A stretch of 64,000 nt of DNA from Richelia sinica FACHB-800 (GCF_014698825.1 NZ_JACJTT010000022.1:1-64000), one strand, 5' to 3'; positions 30,603 through 39,680 are shown, counted from the stretch's first letter. Notes: generated by a model not told the origin, from the sequence alone. A program made the numbers and translations.

Positions 30603-31322
30603 TTAGGAGTTCAGTTCGCTTTGCTGAGGATACGTAGGACATTCAAACTTGTATCCCACGCCACGTACAGTTTGAATTAATGCGGGTTGACTGGCATCGG
30701 CTTCTATCTTTTTGCGAATTTGACCAATGTGAACGTCTACAACCCGCTGATCACCAACATATTCATAATCCCACACCTCTTGAATCAGTTCAGCGCGTCG
30801 CCAAACTCGACCTGGATGACTAGCCAAAAAATGCAACAAGTCAAATTCCAGTGCAGTCAAGGGTACTGGCTGATTATTGAGTGTGACTTCTCGCCGTACT
30901 GGATCAATCATTAACTTCTCAAAAATGAGACGTTTTTGTTCAGCGGTCGTTACCACCCTCTGTCGCCTTAAAATTGCTGCAACTCTCACTTCAAGTTCAC
31001 CTAAACCAAAAGGTTTGGTCAGATAGTCATCAGCGCCTTTAGAAAAACCACGAATTTTATCAGCTTCATCTGTACGACTAGTCAGCATCAGCACGAAAAC
31101 ACCGTTCCGGCTTTGCATCTCTTGACAGAGGTTAAAACCGATGACATCTGGTAAATTCACATCTAGAATCACCAATTCGGGGTTAAATTGCTCAAATAGA
31201 GCAAGGGCTGTTTTACCATCTTCCGCAGCTTCCACTTGATAGTTCTGTTTCAGCAAAAAGCGTTGGATTAAATTCCGAACCGCAGGGTCATCATCAACTA
31301 CAAGAATCTTGGCAGGAGCCAT
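30603..31322 (-). CDS. OmpR/PhoB-family response regulator
   Basis: About 239 residues from the ATG giving MAPAKILVVDDD; in-frame ATG (31328) and GTG (31331) lie just upstream. Receiver domain 1-120: acidic pocket DDD, phospho-acceptor Asp in LVILDVNLPD near 53, Thr in MLTSRT, and Lys in YLTKPFG. C-terminal winged-helix DNA-binding domain (about 135-235): VPLTALEFDLLHFLASHPGRVWRRAELIQEVW, RVVDVHIGQIRKKIE, and TVRGVGYKFE. No histidine kinase is adjacent. It is not RpaA or RpaB by its sequence as I recall them; the specific ortholog is not assigned. Confidence 0.9.
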   Translation of the reverse strand: MAPAKILVVDDDPAVRNLIQRFLLKQNYQVEAAEDGKTALALFEQFNPELVILDVNLPDVIGFNLCQEMQSRNGVFVLMLTSRTDEADKIRGFSKGADDYLTKPFGLGELEVRVAAILRRQRVVTTAEQKRLIFEKLMIDPVRREVTLNNQPVPLTALEFDLLHFLASHPGRVWRRAELIQEVWDYEYVGDQRVVDVHIGQIRKKIEADASQPALIQTVRGVGYKFECPTYPQQSELNS

Positions 31323-31610
31323 GACCATCACTTTTTACAAAAGTTCATTGGATTAATAGGATGGATTGCGTGAAAACGCAGGTTCCATTGAGGCAGTAAT
31401 TAAAGAGTTTACAGGGCTAATGTATGATTATCCTGAATATTCAACTAAAACTGTAATCATAATTTGGGCCGGTGTAAGTGGGCATATTTTGGTGTCCAAG
31501 ACTTACACTTGGTATTGATTGAGACCATAAGCAATAGTGATATTGTTAAGGTGTACTGGTGGCAGTTATGGAGTAGATGGCACTTTAAGGCTTTTCAATT
31601 TTAAATCGAA

Positions 31611-31823
31611 ATGCAAATATATACCATAACGATGGGTAATCCTGAGGAAACAACGAGAGCTAATGGAGCAATAGTTGATTTTGTCAAGAAAAAGTTTTAT
31701 TTACTAGGAAAATTTAGCTTTTCATTATTCCCAACTTTAAATTTTAAAGTAAAAGCCTCACTTATTGAACAACCTGAGGGATACACGGAGTGGGGTCAAT
31801 ATGTTAAAGTGACTATAAGTTAA
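31611..31823 (+). CDS. doubtful 70-residue hypothetical protein
   Basis: A 70-residue frame within the 640-bp gap between the response regulator and the CPP1-like gene. The sequence (GAIVDFVKKKFYLLGKFSFSLFPTLNFKVKASLIEQPEG) has a protein-like composition, but no family, signal or clear ribosome site is seen. It may be a lineage-specific small gene or a remnant. The rest of the gap holds only a weak inverted repeat (GTGTAAGT ... ACTTACAC around 31474-31510). Confidence 0.3.
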   Translation: MQIYTITMGNPEETTRANGAIVDFVKKKFYLLGKFSFSLFPTLNFKVKASLIEQPEGYTEWGQYVKVTIS

Positions 31824-31973
31824 AATTCCCAGGTTGATCAAACTAACCCATGCTACTATCCTGGTAGAGGCTCAAAGTCGGTTGAGACTTTTGTTTCGAT
31901 CACTATAGACCACTAAGTTCTTTTTCCTTCAATACACGACTGCGGCTGACCGAGGCTAAAGTAATAAATTCCC

Positions 31974-32600
31974 ATGAGCGATCAAAATCCCTACGAAAAA
32001 CTTGGGGTATCAGAAGATGCTAGCTTTGACGAAATTCAAGAAGCTCGCAATCGCCTGTTAGAGCAACATAGTGGTGATGGCAAGGTTCTAGAAACGATAG
32101 AAGCAGCTTATGATGCGATTCTAATGGAACGCTTACGGATGCGCCAGGAAGGCAAAATCAAAGTCCCTGAACGTATTCGATTTCCAGAGTTGCGTGTGCA
32201 ATCTCCGACCAGAGAAAGTACAATTCCTCGTGAGCAATCACCAGCATGGCTACAGCGCATGTTGGATAAACCAACAGTAGCAGATGTACTTTTACCAGCT
32301 ATTTGGTATCTGGGTCTGAGTGCTATCAGTGTGTTTTACCGCTCACAGGGAGATCAGGTTTTGCAGCTGACATTGGTGGTTGGGGTAGGAACTAGTATTT
32401 TCTTTCTCAATCGCAAAGAAGGTAAATTTGGTCGAGCAGTTTTGTTTACCTTGGCTAGTTTAATTACAGGCTTAATTGCTGGGGGGCTGATTGCTGGTTG
32501 GATATTACCGCAAATTAGTTTTATGACTTTGACGGCCAATCAGTTTTCGACTGTATTAACTTTCGTTTTAATGTGGTTAATTAGTAGTTTTCTCCGTTAG
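31974..32600 (+). CDS. CPP1-like (DUF3353) J-like chaperone protein
   Basis: A 208-residue protein with an N-terminal J-like domain (NPYEKLGVSEDASFDEIQEARNRLL, residues 5-29) that lacks the HPD motif of true DnaJ proteins, followed by three to four transmembrane segments in the C-terminal half (AIWYLGLSAISVFY, LTLVVGVGTSIFFL, LFTLASLITGLIAGGLIAGWI, and a final TVLTFVLMWLISSFL). This is the layout of plant CPP1, which stabilises protochlorophyllide oxidoreductase, and its cyanobacterial relatives. It is likely a thylakoid or plasma membrane chaperone. Confidence 0.85.
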   Translation: MSDQNPYEKLGVSEDASFDEIQEARNRLLEQHSGDGKVLETIEAAYDAILMERLRMRQEGKIKVPERIRFPELRVQSPTRESTIPREQSPAWLQRMLDKPTVADVLLPAIWYLGLSAISVFYRSQGDQVLQLTLVVGVGTSIFFLNRKEGKFGRAVLFTLASLITGLIAGGLIAGWILPQISFMTLTANQFSTVLTFVLMWLISSFLR

Positions 32601-32643
32601 GTAATAGGTAATGGGAGTTTTGGACTGCCCATTACCTATGTTG

Positions 32644-33324
32644 TTATTGGCTGAGAATGAAATCGACAGCTTGGGTGAGGTTTTGTAAAATTAAGTTGGG
32701 TTGGTAAAATTCCAACTGTTGGCGATCGCGTATTCCTGATTCCACCCCAATCACAGGAACATTGTTTTTTTTAGCAGCGGTAATATCAGCTTCTGTATCT
32801 CCTACCATCCATGTATTAGCTACTGGAGGTAGTTCTTTTAAAGCTCTGGACATCAATAAAGGTTTGTCTTCGATATCGCGGGTTTTGACATAATCATTAC
32901 TGAGACAGTAACGACGGTTTTCTGGGAAAAATTGACCTAAATCGTATTTATTGAAAGCATAGTCTAATTCTCGCACTCGGCGCATAGTCATCACAGCTAA
33001 ATCAATACCTGCGGCTTTTACCTTTTTCAGTGCGTCTAAAGCACCAGGGACAAGGATGTCATACTGAAAATAGGGTTCTGTATGCACAGTTTGTTTGCGA
33101 AGTAGAGAGAATTGTTGTGCTTGTTCTATATCTAACCCTGATTTTAAGGCTATATCTTTTTCCGGTGTATGCGATCGCTTGAGTTGCCAAAATTCTGCCT
33201 TAGAAAGTTCTGTCACCACTTGGTGAGGATATCGAGTTTTTTCTAAGCACAACAGATAAACACTATAGTACCGTTCGGAAACGTCCATGATTGGGCCGTC
33301 AAAATCAGTGATCAGTCTCAGCAT
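32644..33324 (-). CDS. HAD-family hydrolase
   Basis: A 226-residue phosphatase-like HAD protein. Motif I is ITDFDGPIMDVS (residues 5-16), with the two Asp of DxD; motif II is AVMTMRR near 112; motif III is a Lys near 152; motif IV is WMVGDTEADITAAKKN near 170. The cap between motifs I and II is alpha-helical, as in phosphoglycolate phosphatase-like members. Substrate is unknown. It is convergent with the CPP1-like gene and separated from HPPD by a palindromic repeat. Confidence 0.88.
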   Translation of the reverse strand: MLRLITDFDGPIMDVSERYYSVYLLCLEKTRYPHQVVTELSKAEFWQLKRSHTPEKDIALKSGLDIEQAQQFSLLRKQTVHTEPYFQYDILVPGALDALKKVKAAGIDLAVMTMRRVRELDYAFNKYDLGQFFPENRRYCLSNDYVKTRDIEDKPLLMSRALKELPPVANTWMVGDTEADITAAKKNNVPVIGVESGIRDRQQLEFYQPNLILQNLTQAVDFILSQ

Positions 33325-33514
33325 TAGTAGATAATCTTAATTTTTTTTAACATTATCAGAAAAATGGGTTTAAAACTCCGTGTTTATAGGACGTATTTAT
33401 GTATTTTGTATTGCCTAATGATGCAATTTAGCAAATATAAGCAAAAGTACACGTAAAACAATCTAACAATTATCACAAATCTATAAATAATATATGATTA
33501 TAAACATTTAAGAG

Positions 33515-33577
33515 GTAGGGGCGGGTTTACCGATATTATTTGTGGAAAGATGCAAATCTCTGTGAACCCGCCCCTAC
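33515..33577. repeat. GTAGGGGCGGGTTTA palindromic repeat, copy 1
   Basis: A 63-bp element bounded by GTAGGGGCGGGTTTACC and its near-inverted match GAACCCGCCCCTAC, able to form a 12-13 bp stem. A second copy with the same ends and a different loop is at 62828-62889. It is a dispersed palindrome in an intergenic position, of the kind abundant in Nostocales genomes. Confidence 0.8.
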
Positions 33578-33644
33578 AGCAATTTCGTCATCCAATCTAA
33601 CGACTTGGTAGCCTATGTTCGCGAAGGGTATAGATTTAGGAGTT

Positions 33645-34712
33645 TCAATCCCGATAACCACTGATAAAACCGCGTTTAATTTGTTCTTGTTCAATGGCTG
33701 CGAATAATGCACGGAAATTGCCTTCCCCAAAGCCTTGTGCTTGAGAACGGCGTTCGATAAATTCAAAGAAAAAGGTAGGCTGTGGGAAAATCGGCTTGGT
33801 AAAGATTTGTAGGAGGACAGCATCTAGTGGGCCGTTGTCTTGCCAATCTACTAGAATTTGTTGTTGAGCGATCGCTGCTAATTCGGAAAGTGAGAGGGGT
33901 AATTGGGGACGTTGTAATAATTGCGAGTAGTATGTCTGGGGGACTTGAAGAAAGGATAAATTAGCTGCACGCAATCGAGCGATCGCATCAATAATATTAG
34001 AAGTACCCAATGCAATATGCTGAATTCCTGGGCCCCGATTAGCTTCTAAAAACTCCTGAATTTGCGAATTCCCAGAAGTTGGTTCATTGATTGGTAATTG
34101 CACACTACCATTAGCAGCAATCATTACCTGACTATGTAACCCAGATATGTCTGTTTGGATTTTAAAAGTTTGTTGTGGTTGAAAATCCAGAACATTTTCA
34201 TACCAACTCACGGCCCCTTGTAAATCCCCAGCCTCTACATTCAAAACTAAATGGTCTAGACCTGTAAATAAATAGTTACCCCTTGATGAATTTGGAGTAT
34301 TTATCACCCTTCTTTCTATCAAAGTATGGGTTAAACTACCCCAAGCAGCAATTTGAGCATACCTAAATCCAGGCGCATCCTGTATAGGTCGCACAACCTT
34401 GACACCATGGCGTTCTACCTTTGCTATCATTTCCCCCACATTATCCACACCAAAGGCAATATCTGCTACCCCTGGAGGATGGTGCGACAAAAATTCAGCC
34501 ACTGGACTAGTAGCTAACAACGGTGAAGACAGTAAAAAGTAGATACTGCCACTTTTTACCACTTCCGTTATGGTGTGACAAGATTTATTTGCCACATTCA
34601 GGCTAGGAAAAATCCGATTAACTACCTTTTCAAAGCCCAGATAGCTAACAAACCAATCCCGCCACCTTTGGGCATTATCTACATAGAAGTGAACGTGATC
34701 AATTTGCATCAT
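33645..34712 (-). CDS. hppD: 4-hydroxyphenylpyruvate dioxygenase
   Basis: A 355-residue non-heme iron dioxygenase turning 4-hydroxyphenylpyruvate into homogentisate, used for tocopherol in cyanobacteria. Two vicinal-oxygen-chelate domains are visible. The iron ligands are His in GLDHLVLNVE near 168, His in GPGIQHIALGTSN near 247, and Glu in FFFEFIERR near 322. The C-terminal segment GFGEGNFRALFAAIEQEQIKRG, the helix that closes the active site, is complete. It lies next to an SDR gene transcribed the same way (93 bp apart), possibly an operon. Confidence 0.93.
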   Translation of the reverse strand: MMQIDHVHFYVDNAQRWRDWFVSYLGFEKVVNRIFPSLNVANKSCHTITEVVKSGSIYFLLSSPLLATSPVAEFLSHHPPGVADIAFGVDNVGEMIAKVERHGVKVVRPIQDAPGFRYAQIAAWGSLTHTLIERRVINTPNSSRGNYLFTGLDHLVLNVEAGDLQGAVSWYENVLDFQPQQTFKIQTDISGLHSQVMIAANGSVQLPINEPTSGNSQIQEFLEANRGPGIQHIALGTSNIIDAIARLRAANLSFLQVPQTYYSQLLQRPQLPLSLSELAAIAQQQILVDWQDNGPLDAVLLQIFTKPIFPQPTFFFEFIERRSQAQGFGEGNFRALFAAIEQEQIKRGFISGYRD

Positions 34713-34805
34713 AACTCAGGAAAATCCAGCGCAATAGGTCATACATTCGTAAATTTTGCCCCTTTTGCTAAATTTCCACTTATTTCCTAAGCAAGAATTT
34801 CACAA

Positions 34806-35510
34806 CTAGAAAAATAGATGACTATCCGGTTGGATATTAATTTCCATAGGTACTGCTTGGGGTTCCATAGATAAAGCATAGAAAATTGCATTAGCCGCAG
34901 TTTGACAACTAAGCATTTTTTTTCGGTCTACTTTTAAACTCACATTGTCCCAAAATGGAGAATCAACACCACCAAAATAGAATAAAGTAAACTTGACACC
35001 AAATCGTTTCAGTTCTTCCGCCATACATTTACTAAAGCCTACAACCCCAAACTTAGCAGCAGAATAAGCAGAAGCCATGGCCATGGAATGTTTACCTAAA
35101 ACACCCACAACATTACAAATATGTCCACTCTTACGCTTTTGCATCTCTTCAGCTGCTACCTGAGTTGTATAAAAACTGCCTTTCAAATTCACATCCAACA
35201 TTTTATCTAAATCAGCTGGTTCGATATTGTTATAAGGTTTGAGGATACCCACGCCAGCGGCATTTACTAAAACATCTATTTGCCCAAACTGATCCACAGT
35301 TTTTCTCATCAATGCTTTGACTTGTTCTAGTTGTGTAATATCTGTGGGAACTGTTAATACTTCCCCTGATAAATCATCAGCTAATGCTGCTAAACGCTCA
35401 CCATCTCGCGCTGCTAATACTAATTTTGCTCCCACACTGGTTAGTTGCCTAGTTAAACTTGAACCTATTCCACCAGTGGCACCGACAACAACAATTACTT
35501 TATTCCGCAT
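34806..35510 (-). CDS. short-chain dehydrogenase/reductase
   Basis: A 234-residue classical SDR. The cofactor motif is VVVGATGGIGSSLTRQL (residues 6-22), with an Arg-Asp-Gly after the second strand suggesting NADPH preference. NAAGVGIL lies near 87. The catalytic set is in NVVGVLGKHS (Ser variant region) and SAYSAAKFGVVGFSKC near 148 (Y-x-x-x-K). Substrate cannot be read from sequence. It precedes hppD in the same direction. Confidence 0.9.
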   Translation of the reverse strand: MRNKVIVVVGATGGIGSSLTRQLTSVGAKLVLAARDGERLAALADDLSGEVLTVPTDITQLEQVKALMRKTVDQFGQIDVLVNAAGVGILKPYNNIEPADLDKMLDVNLKGSFYTTQVAAEEMQKRKSGHICNVVGVLGKHSMAMASAYSAAKFGVVGFSKCMAEELKRFGVKFTLFYFGGVDSPFWDNVSLKVDRKKMLSCQTAANAIFYALSMEPQAVPMEINIQPDSHLFF

Positions 35511-35574
35511 TACCCTATTTATATTTTTTTAACAAACTATATTTATCATACTATCTGAACTAAGTCATCGCTAT

Positions 35575-36987
35575 TTAGCGTAAGCCAACCTTCCACCCTA
35601 TTTCCGTTTGCTTCAGTTTAAAGGAATGACAAGATTGTAAAAACTTGGGGAAATTACCATTGATTTGTAGCTGTTTGATTTGCACGGTGATAGCTTTATT
35701 GTATTGACTCTTAAATTTTGTAGCGACAATTCCCACATCTATATAGCCATCTATATCTAATTGATTACAATTTTCTATGATCTGCTTGATAGAATTTTCT
35801 AAAGCTATGGCTGAATCGATTTTTAAATCATAAACTTTTTCTGAGGAAATTTTTGCTGGTTCGTTATCATTTTTATGAAGTGGTTGATGATCAAATACTG
35901 TGACATAAAATTCTGAGGAATCATCGGTCTTGTGGAGAACAAAATCTTCAGGATAATTAGCAAAAATATCTTTGGGCTTTTTCCCTGGTAAATGAGCAGC
36001 AATTACTTGACTCATGTTGATTTTGTGTTTGGCATTGAGTAGTTGAAATACTTTGGAAACTTTAATCCATTGACTACCTGTTGATTGTCTTTCTAATTCA
36101 ACTAAGGATTTTAAAATAGGAACTAATGAGGCTAAATCAGGGATATGTTTCAGACTATAGGTTGTAGTTTTACCAGTAGAACTATTAAATAGATTAATAT
36201 GATCACCTTGCTGACTTACTTGATAGACTATCAAGCCATGTTGTTGTAAGTGGTTGCAAAGATTGGTCATCACTTTATCTGAAGAACAGACAAAAACTTC
36301 TTTTGCTTTTGGATATCGTTCATGAATAGAAGAACCAAAAGCAATCATTTTGCCATCAGCATTATCTTTTCCCGCAGGAACATGAATTAAATCATAGCCA
36401 CGTTCATGTAATTCTACGTCTAATTTGCCGCGAATCGACCAATTAGCAAAAGCGATTTTGACTTGAATTGGACAAGTACAAATAGTAGCCAAAAACTTCT
36501 CGGTACTCAGATTCAGATTTAAATTTTCTGCGTCTAATAAGATAACAGCAATTCCTAATGAATTTGATTTTGATGATGAATTAATTGTTGCTTCATGGGG
36601 AATATTTAGTTGATGAATATGAGGGTTTAATAGATTAATTTTTGATATTAAATCAGTAATGATTTGCGAATTAGTAGATTTTTCTAAGAAGATGGCGTTC
36701 AGAGATAATTGGATTTTTTGTATTAATTCATCCCAACTTTTTGTTTGAGATAGTAAAGAGACAAATTTATTAATTAAAGCAGATTGATTGCCTGGTAGAT
36801 GCCATTGAATAGTTCGATATTTTTCTAGTAATAGGTCTGGATGATGTTTTTGAATTTCAACAATTGTGTGACAAATATAAGTAGCGATGTTTTTTAACTG
36901 AGCAGTATCATAAGCGGGCTGTAAACCATCGTTGTTCGGCATAGCGCAAACACAAAAGTAGGGCATTTCAGCAATAATTACCGTCAA
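35575..36987 (-). CDS. NYN-domain protein with C-terminal OST-HTH/LOTUS-like region
   Basis: A 470-residue protein. The N-terminal ~140 residues are helical and unassigned. A NYN (PIN-like nuclease) domain follows at about 145-285, with the acidic ILLDAENLNLN near 150, and KEVFVCSSDKVMTNLCNHL near 232 carrying a further Asp; these are the metal-binding acids expected of NYN RNases. A helix-turn-helix stretch (QWIKVSKVFQLLNAKHKI ... PKDIFANYPEDFVL, about 310-360) resembles OST-HTH/LOTUS RNA-binding domains. The N-terminus could start at the internal Met at residue 16. It is probably an RNA-processing or RNA-binding factor; no partner adjoins it. Confidence 0.75.
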   Translation of the reverse strand: MTVIIAEMPYFCVCAMPNNDGLQPAYDTAQLKNIATYICHTIVEIQKHHPDLLLEKYRTIQWHLPGNQSALINKFVSLLSQTKSWDELIQKIQLSLNAIFLEKSTNSQIITDLISKINLLNPHIHQLNIPHEATINSSSKSNSLGIAVILLDAENLNLNLSTEKFLATICTCPIQVKIAFANWSIRGKLDVELHERGYDLIHVPAGKDNADGKMIAFGSSIHERYPKAKEVFVCSSDKVMTNLCNHLQQHGLIVYQVSQQGDHINLFNSSTGKTTTYSLKHIPDLASLVPILKSLVELERQSTGSQWIKVSKVFQLLNAKHKINMSQVIAAHLPGKKPKDIFANYPEDFVLHKTDDSSEFYVTVFDHQPLHKNDNEPAKISSEKVYDLKIDSAIALENSIKQIIENCNQLDIDGYIDVGIVATKFKSQYNKAITVQIKQLQINGNFPKFLQSCHSFKLKQTEIGWKVGLR

Positions 36988-37230
36988 TTACGGCAATTTA
37001 CTCATTTTATATCTATTTCAGAGGTGGACTAGGCAAGAGGTAATAGGCAACAGCAGCTAGAATCCTTGTGATGTCAAGAGTTTAAAGAAAAGATACACAA
37101 CATTTTTTATTTACAGTCTCAACCATCTCGTCTCATTGCTGGTCAGTTTCATAGATTTCACTATTTTTCCTTCTCATTTCTCCAATGATTGCCTTAATTT
37201 CCCATGGGAAAATCACATTCTCGAAATTGA

Positions 37231-37395
37231 ATTAGAAATCTATTTTTGATATATGACAATGTTATTCCGGTACAGAGAAGAAATTGGCAACTTATTCAAG
37301 GTGCTCAACTTGATACCAATATTCAAGGGTCAGCACCAGGAGGTAGTTCAATGATTAATACCTCTAAAGTTGCATCCCACTCAAAGTGTTGCTAA
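37231..37395 (+). pseudogene. possible coding remnant upstream of kdpD end
   Basis: A 54-codon stop-bounded frame with no usable ATG near its start reads IYDNVIPVQRRNWQLIQGAQL and then DTNIQGSAPGGSSMINTSK. The composition is more protein-like than the surrounding AT-rich DNA, so it may be the tail of a lost gene. No family is recognised. The rest of 36988-37411 shows nothing else. Confidence 0.2.
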
Positions 37396-37411
37396 TAGTC
37401 GATTGGTTGTC

Positions 37412-38587
37412 TTATCGTGACTTTGATGAAGAAGTTTTCTCGGTCGCAATAATGTGTAAGTCGATATTTTTGAGTAATGATACTAATTGTTGAGTCAAAG
37501 ACCCCTTGAATATAATTTGCCACCGCGATCGCTGACTTTCACCTATAACTATCTGAGTAATGTGATATTTTTCCGCTACTTCGGCAATAGCTTTGGGAAT
37601 TTGACTGCTAGTGACCCGTACAAAAGTCCCTTCAAATTCCTTGCATAACTTCTCACAGGTGTCGATGTGCAGACTTTCTTCTTTGGTGAGAAACCGTTCT
37701 GGATGGGCTACAAATAGTACATAGAGAGGAGCATTCATGTAACCAGCTAATCTTGCCCCCCGACGTAATAATTGTACTGAATTCGGGTAAGTAGAGACAC
37801 AAACTAAAACCCGTTCATGGATACTACAAAATTGTCCTTTGGGAGTGGATGCGATCGCTTCTTCTTCTACGTTATCTGCTACTTCCCGTAAGGCCAATTC
37901 TCGCAAAGCAATTAAATTGCGACGCTGAAAAAAGTTGTCTAAAGATTGTTGGATTTTTTGCGGTGCATAAATTTTCCCTTCCAATAACCTTTCCTGGAGA
38001 GTTTCTGGTGTCACATCTACCACCACAACTTCGTCTGCTTCCTCTAGAATCCGGTCGGGGACTCTTTCCCGCACCACCACACCAGTGATTCTTGCGACCA
38101 CATCATTGAGACTTTCCAAATGCTGGACATTCATGGTGGAGTAGACATCAATTCCCGCAGCGAGAATCACTTCTACATCTTCATAGCGTTTTTCTCTGGA
38201 GGAACCAGGAACATTGGTATGGGCCAGTTCATCGATTAACACTAATTGGGGCGATCGCTTAATAATTGCCTCAGTATCCATTTCCCGCAGCATCAGCTTT
38301 TCACGTGAGATTTGCTGTGTGGGTACAACTTCCAATCCTTGCGCTTTATCCCCCGTTTCCTTACGTCCGTGGGTCTCTAACAACCCAATCACGACATCAA
38401 TTCCTTCATGTTTCAGCGCATGACCTTCTTCTAGCATTCTGTAGGTTTTTCCTACTCCTGGGGCCATACCAATAAAAATTTTGTGCTTTCCCCGTTTACC
38501 CGTATAGATAGAAGCATTCATCATCATCTCCGGTAGTTGTTGATCTCCAAGATGATCATGATTGAATATTTCGCTTTCTCTAATCAT
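37412..38587 (-). CDS. kdpD: short KdpD: sensor N-terminal and USP domains only
   Basis: A 391-residue protein equal to the cytoplasmic N-terminal part of E. coli KdpD (~895 residues). It has the KdpD domain with Walker A-like GMAPGVGKTYRMLEEGH near 40, ETHGRKET near 70, and LVLIDELAHTN near 115, followed by a universal-stress-protein domain (about 250-385; VLVCVSTYPNSVQLLRRGARLAG, and IVIGESQRSRW). The transmembrane part and histidine kinase are absent, as known for heterocystous cyanobacteria such as Anabaena. It is the last gene of the kdp operon; no kdpE lies nearby. Confidence 0.93.
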   Translation of the reverse strand: MIRESEIFNHDHLGDQQLPEMMMNASIYTGKRGKHKIFIGMAPGVGKTYRMLEEGHALKHEGIDVVIGLLETHGRKETGDKAQGLEVVPTQQISREKLMLREMDTEAIIKRSPQLVLIDELAHTNVPGSSREKRYEDVEVILAAGIDVYSTMNVQHLESLNDVVARITGVVVRERVPDRILEEADEVVVVDVTPETLQERLLEGKIYAPQKIQQSLDNFFQRRNLIALRELALREVADNVEEEAIASTPKGQFCSIHERVLVCVSTYPNSVQLLRRGARLAGYMNAPLYVLFVAHPERFLTKEESLHIDTCEKLCKEFEGTFVRVTSSQIPKAIAEVAEKYHITQIVIGESQRSRWQIIFKGSLTQQLVSLLKNIDLHIIATEKTSSSKSR

Positions 38588-38628
38588 CGCCCAATTGTTG
38601 GATTTGATAACATTATTACTATGAATAA

Positions 38629-39228
38629 TTAATTTTGCTCTTGGTTAATTTCTTGTAAATCCAGAGCATAATTTAATCGCAAAATATTCACTCCTGGTTC
38701 CCCAAAAATCCACAAAAATCGTCCCTCTGTATATTTATTAATTAAGGGAATAATCTCATCTTCCTTAATACCCCGCGCTTGGGCTACTTTTGATAACTGT
38801 TGTCGAGCAGCTTTTAAAGAAATGTGTGGATCTAAACCAGAACCAGAAGCATAAATTAAATCAGGAACTAGTTGTAAGCCATCATCTTGCATTTGAGTTG
38901 CTGTCTCCATAATCCGGTTCATTAACTCAGGACTAGTGGGAGCAAGGTTACTACCTCCAGAAATTCCTGTGGGTCTAGCTTTTCTTCCTTGACTATATTT
39001 GACCGCACTGGGGCGACTATGAAAGTATTTGTCTGATGTAAAAGATTGACCAATTAAAGCCGAACCAATGGGTTGATTATCTACATTATAAACAACGCTG
39101 CCATTAGCCGGAAATGATAACGCTGCCTGACCAACTCCTAAAATGAAAATAGGATAGATAATTGCTGTAATTAACCACAATATTAATGTCATCCGCAGGG
39201 CGCGGAGTATTTCTCGAATAATTCTCAT
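38629..39228 (-). CDS. kdpC: potassium-transporting ATPase subunit C
   Basis: A 199-residue KdpC, the single-span subunit that stabilises the KdpA-KdpB complex. One N-terminal membrane helix (MTLILWLITAIIYPIFILGVGQAALSF, about 12-38) is followed by the periplasmic domain with GSALIGQSFTSDKYFHSRPSA near 57, GGSNLAPTSPEL near 92, ASGSGLDPHIS near 127, and LIYASG. Between kdpF/G (25-bp gap) and kdpD (41-bp gap), all in the same direction. Confidence 0.96.
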   Translation of the reverse strand: MRIIREILRALRMTLILWLITAIIYPIFILGVGQAALSFPANGSVVYNVDNQPIGSALIGQSFTSDKYFHSRPSAVKYSQGRKARPTGISGGSNLAPTSPELMNRIMETATQMQDDGLQLVPDLIYASGSGLDPHISLKAARQQLSKVAQARGIKEDEIIPLINKYTEGRFLWIFGEPGVNILRLNYALDLQEINQEQN

Positions 39229-39253
39229 ATGCCAATTTTAATTAGGGACTTTA

Positions 39254-39487
39254 TTAAAACTTTTCTGGTTGAAAAATGACGTAAAATAAATAAATTACCA
39301 CTGCAAAGACAATAAAGCCTAAAACTCCAATTGCCCAAGCAGAGCGACGCTCTAAAACTCCACCCCCACTAGCATAAACGACTTGAGCAACGCATAAATT
39401 CAAGCACATAGTAATGAAAATAGCCAGAGGTATGCGTTGTCTAATTCCTTGGGTAAATAGCCATTTGCAGAAATCAATAACATCCAT
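39254..39487 (-). CDS. kdpF: KdpF-like small subunit (the KdpG of Anabaena kdp operons)
   Basis: A 77-residue protein between kdpB and kdpC. It has two hydrophobic segments: IPLAIFITMCLNLCVAQVVYA, and WAIGVLGFIVFAVVIYLFYVIFQPEKF. The last ~20 residues match the E. coli KdpF pattern (single helix ending F-x-P-E-x-F). The extra N-terminal part makes it longer than the 29-residue KdpF; a comparable gene in Anabaena kdp operons has been named kdpG. It probably binds the KdpFABC complex in the membrane. Confidence 0.8.
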   Translation of the reverse strand: MDVIDFCKWLFTQGIRQRIPLAIFITMCLNLCVAQVVYASGGGVLERRSAWAIGVLGFIVFAVVIYLFYVIFQPEKF

Positions 39488-39553
39488 TGGTAGTATTTTG
39501 TGAATAAATCAATGCGGTTGATTATGAAATTAAGGAATAGGAAATAGGGCAGT

Positions 39554-39680
39554 TATACCAATTCTCCAAAAGCACCCAACACATTGGGTAAACCCCTCCC
39601 CAATCCTCCCCGCTTGCGGGGAGGGTGCGCGATAGCTTGGGTGGGGTAATCATCTTTTGCCAACATTTTTCGATTTGGTA
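39554..39680. repeat. Palindromic MITE-like element, copy 2, inside the kdp operon
   Basis: Inverted copy of the element at 12218-12346: it starts TATACCAATTCTCCAAAAGC, has the CCTCCCCGC TTGC GGGGAGG palindrome with CCCCTCCCCAATC beside it, and ends TTTTTCGATTTGGTA. It occupies the 384-bp gap between kdpB and kdpF (39488-39871), which otherwise has no gene. A strong palindrome here could affect expression of kdpF, kdpC and kdpD relative to kdpAB. Confidence 0.78.

Noticed and set aside
33536-33823. 95-residue minus-strand ORF at the hppD 3' end
   Set aside because: It overlaps hppD in another frame and includes the palindromic repeat; the hppD C-terminus is complete without it.
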